DNA from: Pseudomethylobacillus aquaticus
Lineage (GTDB): Bacteria > Pseudomonadota > Gammaproteobacteria > Burkholderiales > Methylophilaceae
DNA: 64,000 nucleotides
NCBI RefSeq assembly: GCF_003730115.1
Contig: NZ_RJVP01000001.1
Location: 434,001 to 498,000, forward strand
Direction of reading: 5' to 3'
The notes under the pieces are model-generated. The model made no database searches, had not been told where the DNA came from, and saw only the letters and a list, made by a program, of their open reading frames with translations. Every line of letters starts with the position of its first letter. Position 1 is the stretch's first letter. The position numbers and the translations under genes were made by a program. This document shows, piece by piece, positions 1 to 7,652 of this stretch.

Positions 1-67
1 GCTCAGTCGGTAGAGCAACGGACTGTTAATCCGTGTGTCCCTGGTTCGAGCCCAGGTCGAGGAGCCA
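1..67 (+). tRNA. tRNA-Asn(GTT), 5' end cut by the window edge
   Basis: The sequence shows a D-arm remnant, an anticodon stem-loop with GTT at 25-27, a T-arm with the GGTTCGAGCCC pattern and an encoded CCA ending at 67. The 3' acceptor strand is present, but its 5' partner lies before base 1, so about eight bases are missing. A strong terminator follows within ten bases, so this is the last gene of its transcript. The gene borders the small accessory patch to its right. Confidence 0.95.
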
Positions 68-73
68 AATTAT

Positions 74-105
74 AAAAGCCCGCACATCACTGTGCGGGCT
101 TTTTT
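74..105 (+). terminator. Rho-independent terminator after tRNA-Asn
   Basis: A perfect stem (GCCCGCACA paired with TGTGCGGGC) with a four-base loop is flanked by A-rich sequence on the left and a run of six T on the right. It ends the tRNA transcript. Confidence 0.93.
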
Positions 106-136
106 GTTTGATGCTATGGAGGTAGAGCCCAACTGA

Positions 137-168
137 TTCAGCGCCATTCCATTTCAGCGCCATTCCAT
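137..168 (+). repeat. 16-bp perfect tandem duplication at the start of the next gene
   Basis: The unit TTCAGCGCCATTCCAT occurs at 137-152 and again at 153-168. The second copy contributes the first two bases of the ATG (167-169) of the following reading frame. Sixteen is not a multiple of three, so the duplication cannot simply extend the frame. It may have changed the translation-initiation region. Confidence 0.9.
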
Positions 169-544
169 GGACCTGCCTTCCTCACTCGACAGCATCGCCG
201 AACTCATCCGCAGAAAAGCGGTGACAGAAACCACGGCCAAAGGCCAGGTTTCAGGTGCTGATAAATCCACCCATACGCAAGCCCAGCGGGCACCGGCACA
301 GAAGCCGACACCTGAAGCGCTCAAGCAAAGAATCGTCGGTCTGATCAGCGCGATCGATCAAGACGATGTGCGCAAAAAGCACAAAGTCGTCAGACTGTTT
401 GTGGAGAACGTACTGACCTGGCAGTTTGGTGAAGAGCTCAGGAACGACCCAAGTTTCTCATCGCTGGTGGACGAAGTTGGAGCTGCGATGGAAGGTGAGG
501 CTGGATTGGTGGATGAGCTGATGCGGATCGGAGAAAAAAAGTAG
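167..544 (+). CDS. Small uncharacterised protein, 125 aa
   Basis: I do not recognise a named family. The N-terminal third (about residues 20-55) is polar and rich in Ala, Gln and Thr and looks disordered. The C-terminal half (about 55-125) is predicted helical and acidic, with a hydrophobic helix around LFVENVLTWQFGEELRND. Similar short, alpha-helical orphan proteins are often found near secretion-system or toxin loci, but that is only an impression. There is no clear ribosome binding site before the ATG, which lies in a 16-bp tandem duplication. It faces the toxin/immunity pair convergently. The reading frame is open and its composition is gene-like, but its function is unknown. Confidence 0.55.
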   Translation: MDLPSSLDSIAELIRRKAVTETTAKGQVSGADKSTHTQAQRAPAQKPTPEALKQRIVGLISAIDQDDVRKKHKVVRLFVENVLTWQFGEELRNDPSFSSLVDEVGAAMEGEAGLVDELMRIGEKK

Positions 545-649
545 GTGCAGATCAGGTCGCCACTACTACAAATCAACCTCTTATTAAGATGTCCACCAAA
601 CGTGGGTAAGATCACTCTGAGCCCAAATATTCCCCCTGTTTGTGGCAAC

Positions 650-949
650 TCAACTCTCGTTTTTTACATACACCCAACCCGAAAGGCTATCCAGTTTATC
701 CAATGGATGCATCGAAAAAATGCATTCATCGCTTGCGGTCTGAATCTCTCCACCGAACTGAGCCTCTAGCTCAGCGAGTGCACATGAACATAGGTCAATA
801 TCATCGTCCGTTGGTTGGCGAGAAAAATAATATCGAAGTTCTGCATGCCGTTTTGCTGAGTCCCATCCAACAGCTACTGAGACGACATGATCATTCACCA
901 AATCTCTGATGGCATGTTTTGCGGAGGTTAGCAGCTGAGTCGTATCCAT
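650..949 (-). CDS. Probable immunity protein for the adjacent toxin, 99 aa
   Basis: This short acidic protein has no signal peptide. The ATG at 947-949 was chosen because it lies four bases after the toxin stop codon, the usual toxin-then-immunity arrangement. An in-frame extension to 1162 would run through most of the toxin's 3' end in another frame and is rejected. The central segment RYYFSRQPTDDDIDLCS with following acidic helices resembles the layout of small cytosolic immunity proteins of the colicin D type, but I cannot name an Imm family. Its role is inferred from position, size and charge: it would bind and neutralise the toxin domain encoded just upstream. Confidence 0.6.
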   Translation of the reverse strand: MDTTQLLTSAKHAIRDLVNDHVVSVAVGWDSAKRHAELRYYFSRQPTDDDIDLCSCALAELEAQFGGEIQTASDECIFSMHPLDKLDSLSGWVYVKNES

Positions 950-953
950 AATT

Positions 954-1670
954 TCACCATTGCTTGGGGTTGGCTGGAACGATATGTGTTCCCTTATTCC
1001 CAAAATGTACTGTTCCGTACTGCGTCGGGCCAACCACGGTACCGTTCTGCCAAAATTCGCCAATTGGCCTTCCGAAATCAGCGGTAACAGAATTGGGCCG
1101 GGTTTGCCGCAATATTGAGTACTCGCCCGCGTGCAATCCATCCAACAAGCCTTGGGGATCAACCGTTAGCGGGCTCCGGCCATCTCCAGGATTAATGTGG
1201 AGACTTTGTCGCGAACTCAGATTTGTTGGAATACCGAGGTCTTGAACGGCTTGCCGGTTAGCGGCAGCGGCCTCACTGGTCAGAACAGTGCGCCCTGCAC
1301 TGTTTGCCGCAAGCCTGTCTACACTCCCTACCAAGCCAGCAGCACCTGAGCTTATTGTAGACACTAAACTCACGCCCTGGAATAAGGCAGCACCTCTTAA
1401 TTCACTTCCCTCGATGCTGAAATTAGGGCTTGGTTTATGTAAGCCCATCACTTTCATTGCAACGATGCCTGGGTGCAGAGATGTCGCACTCTCGCTAACG
1501 TCATTGGCCGTGTTGTAAAGCGCTTTACCAAAGCCTGTTACCAGCCCACTAAAGGACATCGGCGGGTTGGTACGCCGCACTGCATCTTGGGCCGGTAGGA
1601 ACACCCGTTCAACGCTATCTCCGAATTTCCTGCCTAAAGGCAGTCCGCCGTATGAAAACAATGCACCCAT
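954..1670 (-). CDS. Polymorphic-toxin C-terminal protein with an Ntox50-like RNase domain
   Basis: Of 238 residues, the last 70 or so carry the pattern seen in polymorphic toxin type 50 proteins. It reads DFGRPIGEFW, then a short loop, then YGTVHFGNKGTHIVPANP at the extreme C terminus. That family is predicted to contain RNase toxins of the BECR fold. The first 130 residues are Gly/Ser/Ala-rich with no signal peptide, transmembrane segment or RHS core, so the gene looks like a stand-alone toxin tip or the cut-off end of a larger effector. The ATG at 1670 has no convincing ribosome site. A possible immunity gene follows after four bases. A REP-type transposase remnant lies just upstream, which fits acquisition or decay by transfer. 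Confidence 0.6.
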   Translation of the reverse strand: MGALFSYGGLPLGRKFGDSVERVFLPAQDAVRRTNPPMSFSGLVTGFGKALYNTANDVSESATSLHPGIVAMKVMGLHKPSPNFSIEGSELRGAALFQGVSLVSTISSGAAGLVGSVDRLAANSAGRTVLTSEAAAANRQAVQDLGIPTNLSSRQSLHINPGDGRSPLTVDPQGLLDGLHAGEYSILRQTRPNSVTADFGRPIGEFWQNGTVVGPTQYGTVHFGNKGTHIVPANPKQW

Positions 1671-1681
1671 AACCTAAACCT

Positions 1682-1831
1682 ATGAATTACCGTCGCGCAT
1701 GCCACAAAAGCGTTACATACCTCTTCACGGTGAATTGCTTGCAACGTAAGGATAACGATTGCTTGGTGCGCAATATTGATTTGTTGCGTGAGGTGATTGC
1801 CAAGGTAAAAAAATCACATCCATTATCGTAA
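1682..1831 (+). pseudogene. REP-associated tyrosine transposase (RAYT) remnant, N-terminal 49 codons
   Basis: This 49-codon frame begins with MNYRRACHKSVTYLFTVNCL and continues with LVRNIDLLREVIAKVKKSHP. That matches the conserved start of Y1/RAYT transposases, typically NYRR, then TYFFTVNLL, then LLVR.IDLLR. The frame stops before the HUH metal-binding His pair and the catalytic tyrosine, so it cannot be active. The following bases (1836-1850, AGGGTCAGACACCAT) resemble a degraded copy of the GGGTCTGACCCC-type sequence often seen beside these transposases in proteobacteria. It lies between the toxin gene and the envelope gene and marks past mobility here. Confidence 0.72.
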
Positions 1832-1943
1832 CAATAGGGTCAGACACCATATCCCATTCATTAACACAAAGTTATCCACACCAACTGCCCTACTTGACCT
1901 TACATCAGCGCATGCTTTGATGCCAAGGCCTGCTCCGCCTTGA

Positions 1944-3827
1944 TCACCAATATATTCCGGTACCCAGACTCAAAACATGCCCGTCAACTGCGCCAGTACT
2001 GCCTTCATAACTGAGCCGCAGATCCACCAGCGTGGACCATGCCCAGCGCACATCACTGCGCACTATCAGTAGCTCCTGCACACCCCGTTCCAGCCCCTGG
2101 CGCAATTCTATGTTGCCTTTCCAACTCACACGCTCAGAAAACCGATAGATGGCATCGGCTGAAGCTCTGGCGAACAGGGTACCTTGATCGTAGCGGTCCG
2201 CCTGGATGCCACCTCCCAGATAAGCTGCGACAAAGCTACGGCTGGATAGCTGTCGCCCCATCCCTGCATCCGCTTGAGCGCGTGCGACCAGGCAATCCAG
2301 ACAGCCCACCTTGCCCTGCTCGGCACCGAACCTGACCTTCCAGGCAACGCCATCGTCTCTGGGCAAGCCGGAGATGCCGGGGTTAGCTGACTCCACACTC
2401 ACGATATCCAGCTTGTGCAGCCTGAGCTGCCCTTCACGCGCCGTCAACTGGGTGTCGCCCATGGTCAGGGCTGCATTCCTGACATGACTGCCGTCGCCAT
2501 CCAGCGCATCGTAATAGGCTGGCCGGATGCGGATACTGAGGGTGTCTCCTGCTTCACTGGCATGCATGATGCCCACCTGTACCCAGCTCGGTGGGCGACC
2601 AATATCCGGAGAAGTGACAGGGTGAGGCACTTCTGATTGCGCAAGTGGCGGCAAGGCAAACCGCATGGCAAGCGCCTTGATGTAATCCGGATGCTGGCTC
2701 TGGCCAGCTTGTGGGGCTTCGTTGGCGAACTGGTGATAATCCACGACACTATCGATGAGCTGATATCGGGCTTGCAAGGGCAAATCGTTAAAAGCCTCCG
2801 TTTGAGTATCCATCCCCTCAAGCACCATACGCTTCATGATGTGGCGCTGCTCTGGCGTGAGGCTCTGGAAGCGGGAATAGAAGCGCGCCTGCCGGGACGG
2901 GAAATAACGCACCTGCTTCAGGAGTGGCGCGCCTGCATAGCGGGCGGTGCCGATCTGCTGGGTGAGTGATTGTGGGATGGTATACGGGCGGGCTGTTGGG
3001 ATGATCTCCAGGCCAGGCAAGAGCTGCAGGATCTCGGCCATGCGGTAGGCACAGTTCTGGCGAAAGAAATAATAGTTGTACCGCTTTCCCATCAGTTCCC
3101 AGGCATGGGCTGTCACGAACGCCACATCTTGGGCGGGCAGATCGAGCTCGAAATCCCACAGATCGCGATGTTCGTTCTCGCCGTAAGTGTTCTCATGAAC
3201 ATAGAAATCCACTTCGCTGAAGCCTGCTTCATATCCACCGAGGACAGCCTTGGCGATGTACACCGCTGGATTATCTCCACGCGTGTCGATCGCGCCGTAG
3301 TTGAGGGTCTTGTTCTGCAGTTGTGTGCTGCTGCCTGTTGTCGGACCATTGAATTTGATCAAGGTGTGACCATAATAAGAAGCAGGATTGCCAAGATAGC
3401 CGGTAGCAAGCACCACACTGATGGAGTTGACCGGGTACTCAGTGCGCCAGCGTTGCAAGGCAGGGCAATGCGCGGCCATATCAAAATCACTTTGTTGTTC
3501 TAATTGTTGCTCCAACCAGGCTACTCGCGCAGGAAAGCGGCAGCGTACGTGCTGGTCTGGGGTGACCTCTTCAGAGACCATCGCCGCCAGCGTGGCAGCA
3601 AGTTCTGCCCTTGCGTCGGTGTCGCCCTGTGCTGACAAAAAGAAGTCACCAGCGCGGATGGCACTGCGCATCGCGCCAGGCAAAGCCACCGGGCGTTCAT
3701 AGTGCAGCAGCCGGAGCCAGACAGGTTCAGCCGACAACCGCGACTGGATTTCGATATCAACTGGGTCGGCGTGTGCAGAAACGACCACACCAAAAAAGGT
3801 CATGGCAAAAAGGAGGCGTAGGGGCAT
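1944..3827 (-). CDS. DUF4105 / Lnb N-terminal-domain envelope protein, 627 aa
   Basis: The chosen start (ATG at 3827) gives a clean signal peptide, MPLRLLFAMTFFGVVVSAHA, ahead of DPVDI; a longer frame to 3869 would bury it. Residues of about 120-300 form the DUF4105 domain, with the motif YYGHTLIKF and, further on, NYYFFRQNCAYRMAE. Together these supply the His and Cys expected of a permuted papain/NlpC-like active site. The family has been linked to lipoprotein N-acylation in Bacteroides (Lnb); whether that activity applies here is inference. The last 200 residues are beta-rich and end in GTGIYW, like an outer-membrane or surface module. It is separated from the upstream DUF3015 gene by a terminator hairpin. 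Confidence 0.8.
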   Translation of the reverse strand: MPLRLLFAMTFFGVVVSAHADPVDIEIQSRLSAEPVWLRLLHYERPVALPGAMRSAIRAGDFFLSAQGDTDARAELAATLAAMVSEEVTPDQHVRCRFPARVAWLEQQLEQQSDFDMAAHCPALQRWRTEYPVNSISVVLATGYLGNPASYYGHTLIKFNGPTTGSSTQLQNKTLNYGAIDTRGDNPAVYIAKAVLGGYEAGFSEVDFYVHENTYGENEHRDLWDFELDLPAQDVAFVTAHAWELMGKRYNYYFFRQNCAYRMAEILQLLPGLEIIPTARPYTIPQSLTQQIGTARYAGAPLLKQVRYFPSRQARFYSRFQSLTPEQRHIMKRMVLEGMDTQTEAFNDLPLQARYQLIDSVVDYHQFANEAPQAGQSQHPDYIKALAMRFALPPLAQSEVPHPVTSPDIGRPPSWVQVGIMHASEAGDTLSIRIRPAYYDALDGDGSHVRNAALTMGDTQLTAREGQLRLHKLDIVSVESANPGISGLPRDDGVAWKVRFGAEQGKVGCLDCLVARAQADAGMGRQLSSRSFVAAYLGGGIQADRYDQGTLFARASADAIYRFSERVSWKGNIELRQGLERGVQELLIVRSDVRWAWSTLVDLRLSYEGSTGAVDGHVLSLGTGIYW

Positions 3828-3855
3828 GAGCGGCTTCGAGCAAGTCAGTGAACAT

Positions 3856-3884
3856 AAAAAAGCAGGCATGACGCCTGCTTTTCT
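3856..3884 (-). terminator. Terminator after the DUF3015 gene
   Basis: The stem AAGCAGGC / GCCTGCTT with a five-base loop is flanked by A-rich and T-rich runs. On the minus strand it is followed by six T. It lies between the DUF3015 stop and the DUF4105 start, so it limits read-through between the two envelope genes. Confidence 0.8.
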
Positions 3885-3901
3885 TGATACAGCGTTAAAA
3901 A

Positions 3902-4405
3902 TCAGACGCTGCAGTGCCTAGCAGCCGCTTTATTGATCACGTTGTAGAAATCAGAAGATTTCTCCAGGTGGGTTTTGCCTTGGTAGTCCGCGTTGGACAA
4001 GGCAGCACCCATCTCGCTACGTACAGCCTGGATGGCGTTCGACTGCTGAGCTTCACCACACTCCACCAGATTAAGCGCCGTCTTGAGGTGCATACCATCG
4101 CCAGCGGCTGATTCTTCGACCAGCTGGGTGTAGGTGTCACGAATGAACAGTGCCGTTTTGATGTTCTTGCCAGAGCAAGTCTCAGGCGATGCAGTTGCCG
4201 AGGTGATGGCAGTGGACCCCAGATCCCAGATCACGTTTGAGGTAACAGCAGCCCAGCCGGTATTGGAGAACAATGCAGCACCGATACCGCAGTCCGAATA
4301 TGGGTTGGGGCCGGAGCCTGCTGGTTTGCTGGAATCTGCCTGCACATTCACAGACATGCCAAGAATGGCGGCGATCGCAAGTGTATTGAAAGTACGCAGT
4401 GCCAT
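3902..4405 (-). CDS. DUF3015 family periplasmic protein, 167 aa
   Basis: The start at 4405 is preceded by AAGGAAATATCC and gives the signal peptide MALRTFNTLAIAAILGMSVNVQA. The mature part begins with NPYSDCGIGAALFSNTGWAA, the characteristic opening of DUF3015 proteins (a Cys-Gly-x-Gly-Ala motif after the export signal), and keeps the ATASPETCSG segment. The function of the family is unknown. In this window it is immediately upstream of a DUF4105 protein on the same strand, which suggests a shared envelope role, though a terminator separates them. The final residues include a Cys near the C terminus (RHCSV). Confidence 0.85.
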   Translation of the reverse strand: MALRTFNTLAIAAILGMSVNVQADSSKPAGSGPNPYSDCGIGAALFSNTGWAAVTSNVIWDLGSTAITSATASPETCSGKNIKTALFIRDTYTQLVEESAAGDGMHLKTALNLVECGEAQQSNAIQAVRSEMGAALSNADYQGKTHLEKSSDFYNVINKAAARHCSV

Positions 4406-4662
4406 GGATATTTCCTTAAGAGTGATGGGTAACGCAAACGGGATTTGTAATACAAAGGCCAATATTGATAGCCACAACCATCGTATCTGCTTTGCATTTT
4501 TTGCGACTACACCTCTTAAGGGGTATAGCTTTGGTATTACTTTCAGACATGGCAGAAAAGTAATGAAAATTAAGGAAATTTACTTTGAACACAAACCAAT
4601 TATGGCAAGCCTTTGGAACAAAGACTTAAGCTAGTGACGAAGCCGACCAACTTGAAAATCGC

Positions 4663-5046
4663 CTAATTCCTGAGCATCTGCACAGTCCACAAACCCAGCG
4701 CTGTCATCAGTAAAGAACCCAGCAAATGTCCCAGAATATGGGCCGCCGCCCATCCGTATTCCTGGCGCGAGAACAGGCCAATCGCTTCAGCAGAGAACGT
4801 GGAGAAGGTGGTAAGACCGCCCAGAAAACCAGTGGTGATCAACAGGCGTGCTTCCAAAGAAATGGCGGGGTTCAACGCGAACAAGCCGAGAGCGAGGCCG
4901 ATCAGGTAAGCCCCCGTCAGGTTGGCGATCAGCGTACCCAGTGGCAAGCCGGGCAGCAGATGGTTCAGACTGTGGCTCAGCAGCCAGCGCAGCCAGGCGC
5001 CACAGGCGGCGCCTAGGCCAACTGCAGCAAATCCGCTCAGGTTCAT
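4663..5046 (-). CDS. crcB: Fluoride ion exporter CrcB/Fluc, 127 aa
   Basis: This is a small membrane protein with four predicted transmembrane helices and the family signatures GAACGAWLRW, GTLIANLTGAYLIGL and TTGFLGGLTTFSTFS. Fluc proteins form dual-topology dimers that release cytoplasmic fluoride. The start at 5046 is supported by GAAGGAGCACGC directly before ATG; an upstream in-frame start lacks a ribosome site. It is transcribed divergently from glgA. I looked for the crcB-type fluoride riboswitch in the 170 bases upstream and did not see its conserved pattern. Confidence 0.95.
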   Translation of the reverse strand: MNLSGFAAVGLGAACGAWLRWLLSHSLNHLLPGLPLGTLIANLTGAYLIGLALGLFALNPAISLEARLLITTGFLGGLTTFSTFSAEAIGLFSRQEYGWAAAHILGHLLGSLLMTALGLWTVQMLRN

Positions 5047-5218
5047 GCGTGCTCCTTCGTTGTTCTCAAGCCAGGCTGACCAGCGATACAACCACGCCGG
5101 GCTTGCCTTGATTCGTCATGCGCTCGTCAGTATCATGAGGCCAGCCAAAAGATTCCCAAACTTTAGTGTGTATCCTGGAGAATCCGCAGCCGTCCTCCTC
5201 ATTATAAAGACTTAAGCC

Positions 5219-6673
5219 TTGCGTATCCTATTTGTGAGTTCCGAAGCCTATCCGCTGATCAAAACCGGCGGTCTGGCCGATGTAAGCGGCTCTTTGCCTG
5301 CCGCACTGCAACAACGAGGCGTCGATGTACGCATTTTGATTCCCGGTTACCCTGCCGTGCTGGAAAAGCTGCAAAACAGCCGTCCCGTCGCCACTTTGCA
5401 GCATCTGCCACTGATAGGAACGGCCGAGCTGATCCTGGGCGAGATGCCGGATACCGGCGTGCCGGTGCTGGCGATCCAGTGTCCTGGTCTTTACCAGCGC
5501 GCAGGCGGGCCGTATATCGACGCAGGCGGTCGTGACTGGGAAGACAATCCACTACGCTTCGGCATTTTGTCGCGCATCGCGGCCCTGCTTGGCAGCCCGG
5601 ACACTCCGCTGCAAGACTGGCAACCGGATATCGTACATTGCAATGACTGGCAGACCGGTCTGGTGCCTGCCTACATGCGTTTCATGCGCAAACCCTGCGC
5701 AAAATCACTGATCAGTTTGCATAACATGGCGTTCCAGGGCTGTTACCCGCCTAGCTGGGTGGAACGCCTGGGTCTGCCGGGTGAAAGCTATCAGATGGAA
5801 GGCCTGGAATATCACCAGCAGATGTCCTTCCTCAAGGCGGGTATCTTCTATGCTGATGGCATCAGCACGGTGAGCCCCAGCTATGCACGCGAGATCCAGA
5901 CCGAGACCTTCGGTTTTGGTATGCAAGGCCTGCTGGCGAAACGCAGCCATGACATACGCGGCATCCTGAACGGCATCGAGACCGAGGAATGGAACCCCGC
6001 CAATGACCCGCATCTGGTCAACCCCTATGATGCCAACCACCTGGCCGCCAAGAAAACCGTCAAGAAAGCACTGCAGGCAGCGCAAGGCTTGCAGCAGGAT
6101 GCACAAGCCCCTCTGCTGGGCGTGGTCAGCCGCCTGACCTACCAGAAGGGGCTGGACGTCTTCCTCAGCATCGCCGCGCCGCTGGTGGAACAAGGTTGTC
6201 AGATCGTGGTGCTGGGTGGCGGCGATGCTGGCATGGAAGCCGGGTTCCGTGACCTGGCCACGCGCTACCCGCAACGTGTCAGCGTGACCATAGGCTACAA
6301 CGAACCCTTGTCGCACCAGATCATGGCCGGAGCGGATATGTTCATCATGCCGTCCCGTTTCGAACCCTGTGGCCTGAACCAGATGTATGGCCTGCGTTAC
6401 GGCACGCCCCCCATCGTGACGCGTACCGGCGGTCTGGCAGACTCGGTGATCGACAGCAATGACACGACATTGGCCAACCATACTGCCAGCGGCTTCGTCA
6501 TCGAGCATGCCGATGCAGGCCAGTTGCATGATGCCATCAACCGTGCTTGCGCTTACTACGCCGACAGCAAGACCTGGCGCAAGATACAGCGCAACGGCAT
6601 GCGGCTTGATCTGGGCTGGGACCACAGTGCACAGGCTTATCTGGATCTGTATGCCCATTTGCTGCGCGACTAA
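5219..6673 (+). CDS. glgA: Glycogen (starch) synthase, ADP-glucose type
   Basis: The 484-residue GT5 enzyme transfers glucose from ADP-glucose to a growing alpha-1,4-glucan. The N terminus RILFVSSEAYPLIKTGGLAD holds the KTGGL ADP-glucose-binding motif, and the C-terminal GT-B half holds PSRFEPCGLNQMYGLRYGT. Translation appears to start at TTG 5219, because the conserved N terminus begins exactly there. There is no strong ribosome site, and a TATAAA-like box lies only about ten bases upstream, so the leader may be very short. No other glycogen genes are adjacent. A terminator follows at 6763. Confidence 0.95.
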   Translation: MRILFVSSEAYPLIKTGGLADVSGSLPAALQQRGVDVRILIPGYPAVLEKLQNSRPVATLQHLPLIGTAELILGEMPDTGVPVLAIQCPGLYQRAGGPYIDAGGRDWEDNPLRFGILSRIAALLGSPDTPLQDWQPDIVHCNDWQTGLVPAYMRFMRKPCAKSLISLHNMAFQGCYPPSWVERLGLPGESYQMEGLEYHQQMSFLKAGIFYADGISTVSPSYAREIQTETFGFGMQGLLAKRSHDIRGILNGIETEEWNPANDPHLVNPYDANHLAAKKTVKKALQAAQGLQQDAQAPLLGVVSRLTYQKGLDVFLSIAAPLVEQGCQIVVLGGGDAGMEAGFRDLATRYPQRVSVTIGYNEPLSHQIMAGADMFIMPSRFEPCGLNQMYGLRYGTPPIVTRTGGLADSVIDSNDTTLANHTASGFVIEHADAGQLHDAINRACAYYADSKTWRKIQRNGMRLDLGWDHSAQAYLDLYAHLLRD

Positions 6674-6762
6674 AATGGACTAAGCATCGCCAGTGCTTGC
6701 TTGCCTAGCCCAAGTTTTGCTGGGGATGTAAGCCTAGGCCATGTTCAAAGCTAGCAGGTAAT

Positions 6763-6799
6763 AAAAAACCCGCAAGGCGCACTGCGCTGCGGGTTTTTC
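6763..6799 (+). terminator. Terminator after glgA
   Basis: The stem AACCCGCA / TGCGGGTT with a GC-rich inner loop is preceded by A6 and followed by TTTTTCC. It is about 90 bases after the glgA stop. Confidence 0.88.
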
Positions 6800-6879
6800 C
6801 TTTTTGGGCTATTCGCTTTTTTGGGTTTTCACTTTTTTGTCACGGTTTCGTCACACTTGAAAGTTAAAGTGCGTTCATC

Positions 6880-6970
6880 GCTTGGCATAGAAGATGCTTA
6901 TCTAACAGTGAGCTTTCTCCAAAGCTGTATTTCTCCTCCCCTCGGGTGCGTCTACCGCACCCCTTTTTTT
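6880..6970 (+). ncRNA. Candidate small RNA ending in a strong terminator
   Basis: A near-perfect terminator (GGGTGCG, loop TCTAC, CGCACCC, then C and T7) occupies 6944-6970 on the plus strand. The glgA transcript already has its own terminator 165 bases earlier, and the neighbouring orn gene is on the other strand. The sequence just before the hairpin, TTTCTCCTCCCCT, is an anti-Shine-Dalgarno stretch of the kind used by some regulatory RNAs. The 5' boundary is a guess; a promoter is not clear (TTGGCA at about 6886 with a poor -10). The alternative is a backup terminator for glgA. Confidence 0.35.
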
Positions 6971-7007
6971 AGCCGCAGATCATGTCCGCATGCGCGTGAT
7001 GGCAGGT

Positions 7008-7550
7008 TCAATCCAGCTTGATAAAATGCTCGCGGTAATACTTAAGCTCTTCAATTGATTCATAAATATCAGCCAGCGCCTCATGCTTGCTGGCCTTTTT
7101 GAAGCCGGCATAGATCTGCGGCTTCCAGCGTCTGGCCAACTCCTTGAATACGCTCACATCCAGATTACGGTAATGGAAATATGCCTCCAGATCGGGCATG
7201 TAGCGTGCCATGAAACGTCGGTCCTGGCAGATGGAGTTGCCACACATGGGCGACTTGCCTGCAGGCACCCAAGGCTTGAGGAAGGCGATCATCTGCTCGG
7301 TGGCCGCCGCCTCGTCCAGTGTGGAGGCTTTGACCTTGTCGATCAGGCCGGAACGGCCATGTGTCCCCTTGTTCCAGGCATCCATGCCATCCAGCACGGC
7401 ATCGCTTTGGTGCACCACCAGTACCGGGGATTCAGCCAGTACATTGAGCTGCGGGTCGGTGACCACCACGGCCAACTCGAGAATGCGGTCACTATCTGGC
7501 AGCAAACCACTCATTTCCATATCCAGCCAGATGAGATTGTCCTGTGACAT
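7008..7550 (-). CDS. orn: Oligoribonuclease (3'-5' exoribonuclease)
   Basis: This 180-residue DEDDh exonuclease completes RNA turnover by cutting two- to five-nucleotide RNAs. It shows Exo[10 protein letters not shown], the ExoII-region NSICQDRRF and the ExoIII His-Asp pair in SKHEALADI. Several in-frame ATG codons lie close together (7562, 7553, 7550); 7550 has the best spacing from a GGAA sequence. It is divergent from the membrane protease gene at 7653, an arrangement common in betaproteobacteria. It also degrades linear pGpG in organisms with c-di-GMP signalling, relevant because a GGDEF/EAL protein is encoded later in the window. Confidence 0.96.
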   Translation of the reverse strand: MSQDNLIWLDMEMSGLLPDSDRILELAVVVTDPQLNVLAESPVLVVHQSDAVLDGMDAWNKGTHGRSGLIDKVKASTLDEAAATEQMIAFLKPWVPAGKSPMCGNSICQDRRFMARYMPDLEAYFHYRNLDVSVFKELARRWKPQIYAGFKKASKHEALADIYESIEELKYYREHFIKLD

Positions 7551-7652
7551 CATGATTTCCATTAAAATGCGGTGAGGATGGGACGCCCGGTGAACCTTAC
7601 GCCGAGCGCTGCTTCATAATGACAATAGTTTAACCGATAAAGTATAAAAACC

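Noticed and set aside
5047..5218. Fluoride riboswitch upstream of crcB
   Set aside because: The conserved GG-GATGG...TTCC and CTGATG-type elements were not found.
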